This document shows, in pieces, positions 5,939 to 6,132 of a stretch of 6,132 nucleotides of DNA; positions within the stretch are counted from its first letter, which is position 1; every line of letters starts with the position of its first letter. The translations under genes and the position numbers were made by a program. The notes below the pieces were generated by a model. The model did no database searches. It was not told where the DNA came from and saw nothing but the letters and a program-made list of their open reading frames with translations. This DNA comes from JAJZQH01 sp041658465 (GTDB lineage Bacteria > UBA10199 > 2-02-FULL-44-16 > JAAZCA01). The stretch spans positions 1-6,132 of the forward strand of contig JBBAAC010000150.1 of assembly GCA_041658465.1 (NCBI GenBank), in the 5' to 3' direction.

Positions 5939-6010
5939 GGGCGTTTAGCTCAGCGGAAGAGCACTGTCTTCACACGGCAGGGGTCACAGGTTCAAATCCT
6001 GTAACGCCCA
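5939..6010 (+). tRNA. tRNA-Val (anticodon CAC)
   Basis: A complete 72-nt cloverleaf: acceptor GGGCGTT/AACGCCC, D-stem GCTC/GAGC with the loop AGCGGAA, anticodon stem CTGTC/GGCAG (one G-U pair) around the loop TTCACAC, a 5-nt variable loop, and T-stem ACAGG/CCTGT with the loop TTCAAAT. The anticodon CAC (5971-5973) reads the valine codon GUG, and the discriminator base is A, as in valine tRNAs. The 3' CCA is not encoded (the sequence continues CAT) and must be added by nucleotidyltransferase. No terminator follows before the next gene. Confidence 0.97.
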
Positions 6011-6019
6011 CATGACAAC

Positions 6020-6054
6020 AGTTGAAAGTTAAAAGTTAAAAGTTAAAAGTTGAA
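6020..6054 (+). repeat. tandem heptamer array, five copies
   Basis: Five head-to-tail copies of a 7-bp unit, AGTTRAA: the first and last read AGTTGAA and the three in the middle AGTTAAA. The array starts ten bases after the tRNA end and runs into the ribosome binding site (AAGGA, 6054-6058) of the next gene. A short perfect repeat of this kind could change copy number by replication slippage and so alter the leader length of the downstream gene. There is no spacer, so this is not a CRISPR array. Confidence 0.9.
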
Positions 6055-6062
6055 AGGAATGA

Positions 6063-6132
6063 ATGCTCTTTGACTTCGAGAAACTGCATGTTTATCAGAG
6101 GGCGCTGGATTTTGTGGAGGCCGCCTTGACGT
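6063..6132 (+). CDS. four-helix bundle (S23/IVP-type) protein, 5' part only
   Basis: Only the first 23 codons are present; the gene runs off the window. The predicted start, MLFDFEKLHVYQRALDFVEAALT, matches the characteristic opening of the four-helix bundle proteins first found as reading frames in intervening sequences of 23S rRNA genes (the S23/IVP family): a short aromatic/charged start, then L-x-V-Y/W-x-x-A-hydrophobic. The family is related to the Avd accessory protein of diversity-generating retroelements and is thought to bind nucleic acid; its role in ordinary chromosomes is unclear. AAGGA (6054-6058) lies 4 nt before the ATG at 6063; an ATG at 6059 opens only four codons. Here the gene follows a tRNA and a heptamer array and is not inside an rRNA gene. 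Its own promoter is not visible, so readthrough from the tRNA promoter is possible. Confidence 0.8.
   Translation, partial: MLFDFEKLHVYQRALDFVEAALT

Noticed and set aside
6020..6054. CRISPR-like repeat array
   Set aside because: The units are 7 bp, directly adjoining and without spacers.

Overview
This is a 6.1 kb bacterial chromosomal window. Its GC-rich coding regions are separated by AT-richer spacers. Shine-Dalgarno sequences, a rho-independent terminator and a bacterial-type tRNA-Val(CAC) gene support a bacterium. A Sec signal peptide on one gene suggests an exported protein, probably periplasmic in a Gram-negative cell. The lineage cannot be fixed from the sequence; a deltaproteobacterium-like or environmental lineage would fit but is only a guess.

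Layout: (1) 217-903 (+), a six-helix potassium-channel-like protein with the filter TTTGYGD; its promoter sits so close to the ATG that the mRNA may be leaderless. (2) 966-1643 (-), a convergent 225-residue protein of unknown function, whose start region can fold into a hairpin with the Shine-Dalgarno in the loop. (3) 1644-1983, an AT-rich spacer between the divergent genes, with a possible promoter/operator, a hairpin and a possible 31-codon leader ORF. (4) 1984-2565 and 2576-5122 (+), a tight two-gene unit: a six-helix DUF981-like membrane protein, then a short-type alpha-glucan phosphorylase. (5) 5241-5723 (+), a 160-residue exported protein of unknown function followed by a strong bidirectional terminator. 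(6) 5779-5938, a spacer with a foldable segment and a tRNA promoter. (7) 5939-6010, tRNA-Val(CAC). (8) 6020-6054, five tandem heptamers, and then from 6063 the start of a four-helix-bundle (S23/IVP-type) protein cut by the window edge.

How the parts relate: the only clear functional unit is the DUF981-like/phosphorylase pair, which points to storage-glucan breakdown with an accompanying membrane protein of unknown role. The other genes look like independent transcription units. No complete new multi-gene system is visible. The most unusual parts are the tRNA/heptamer/four-helix junction, the start-codon hairpin of the unknown gene, the leader region upstream of the DUF981-like gene, and the foldable segment beside the terminator.
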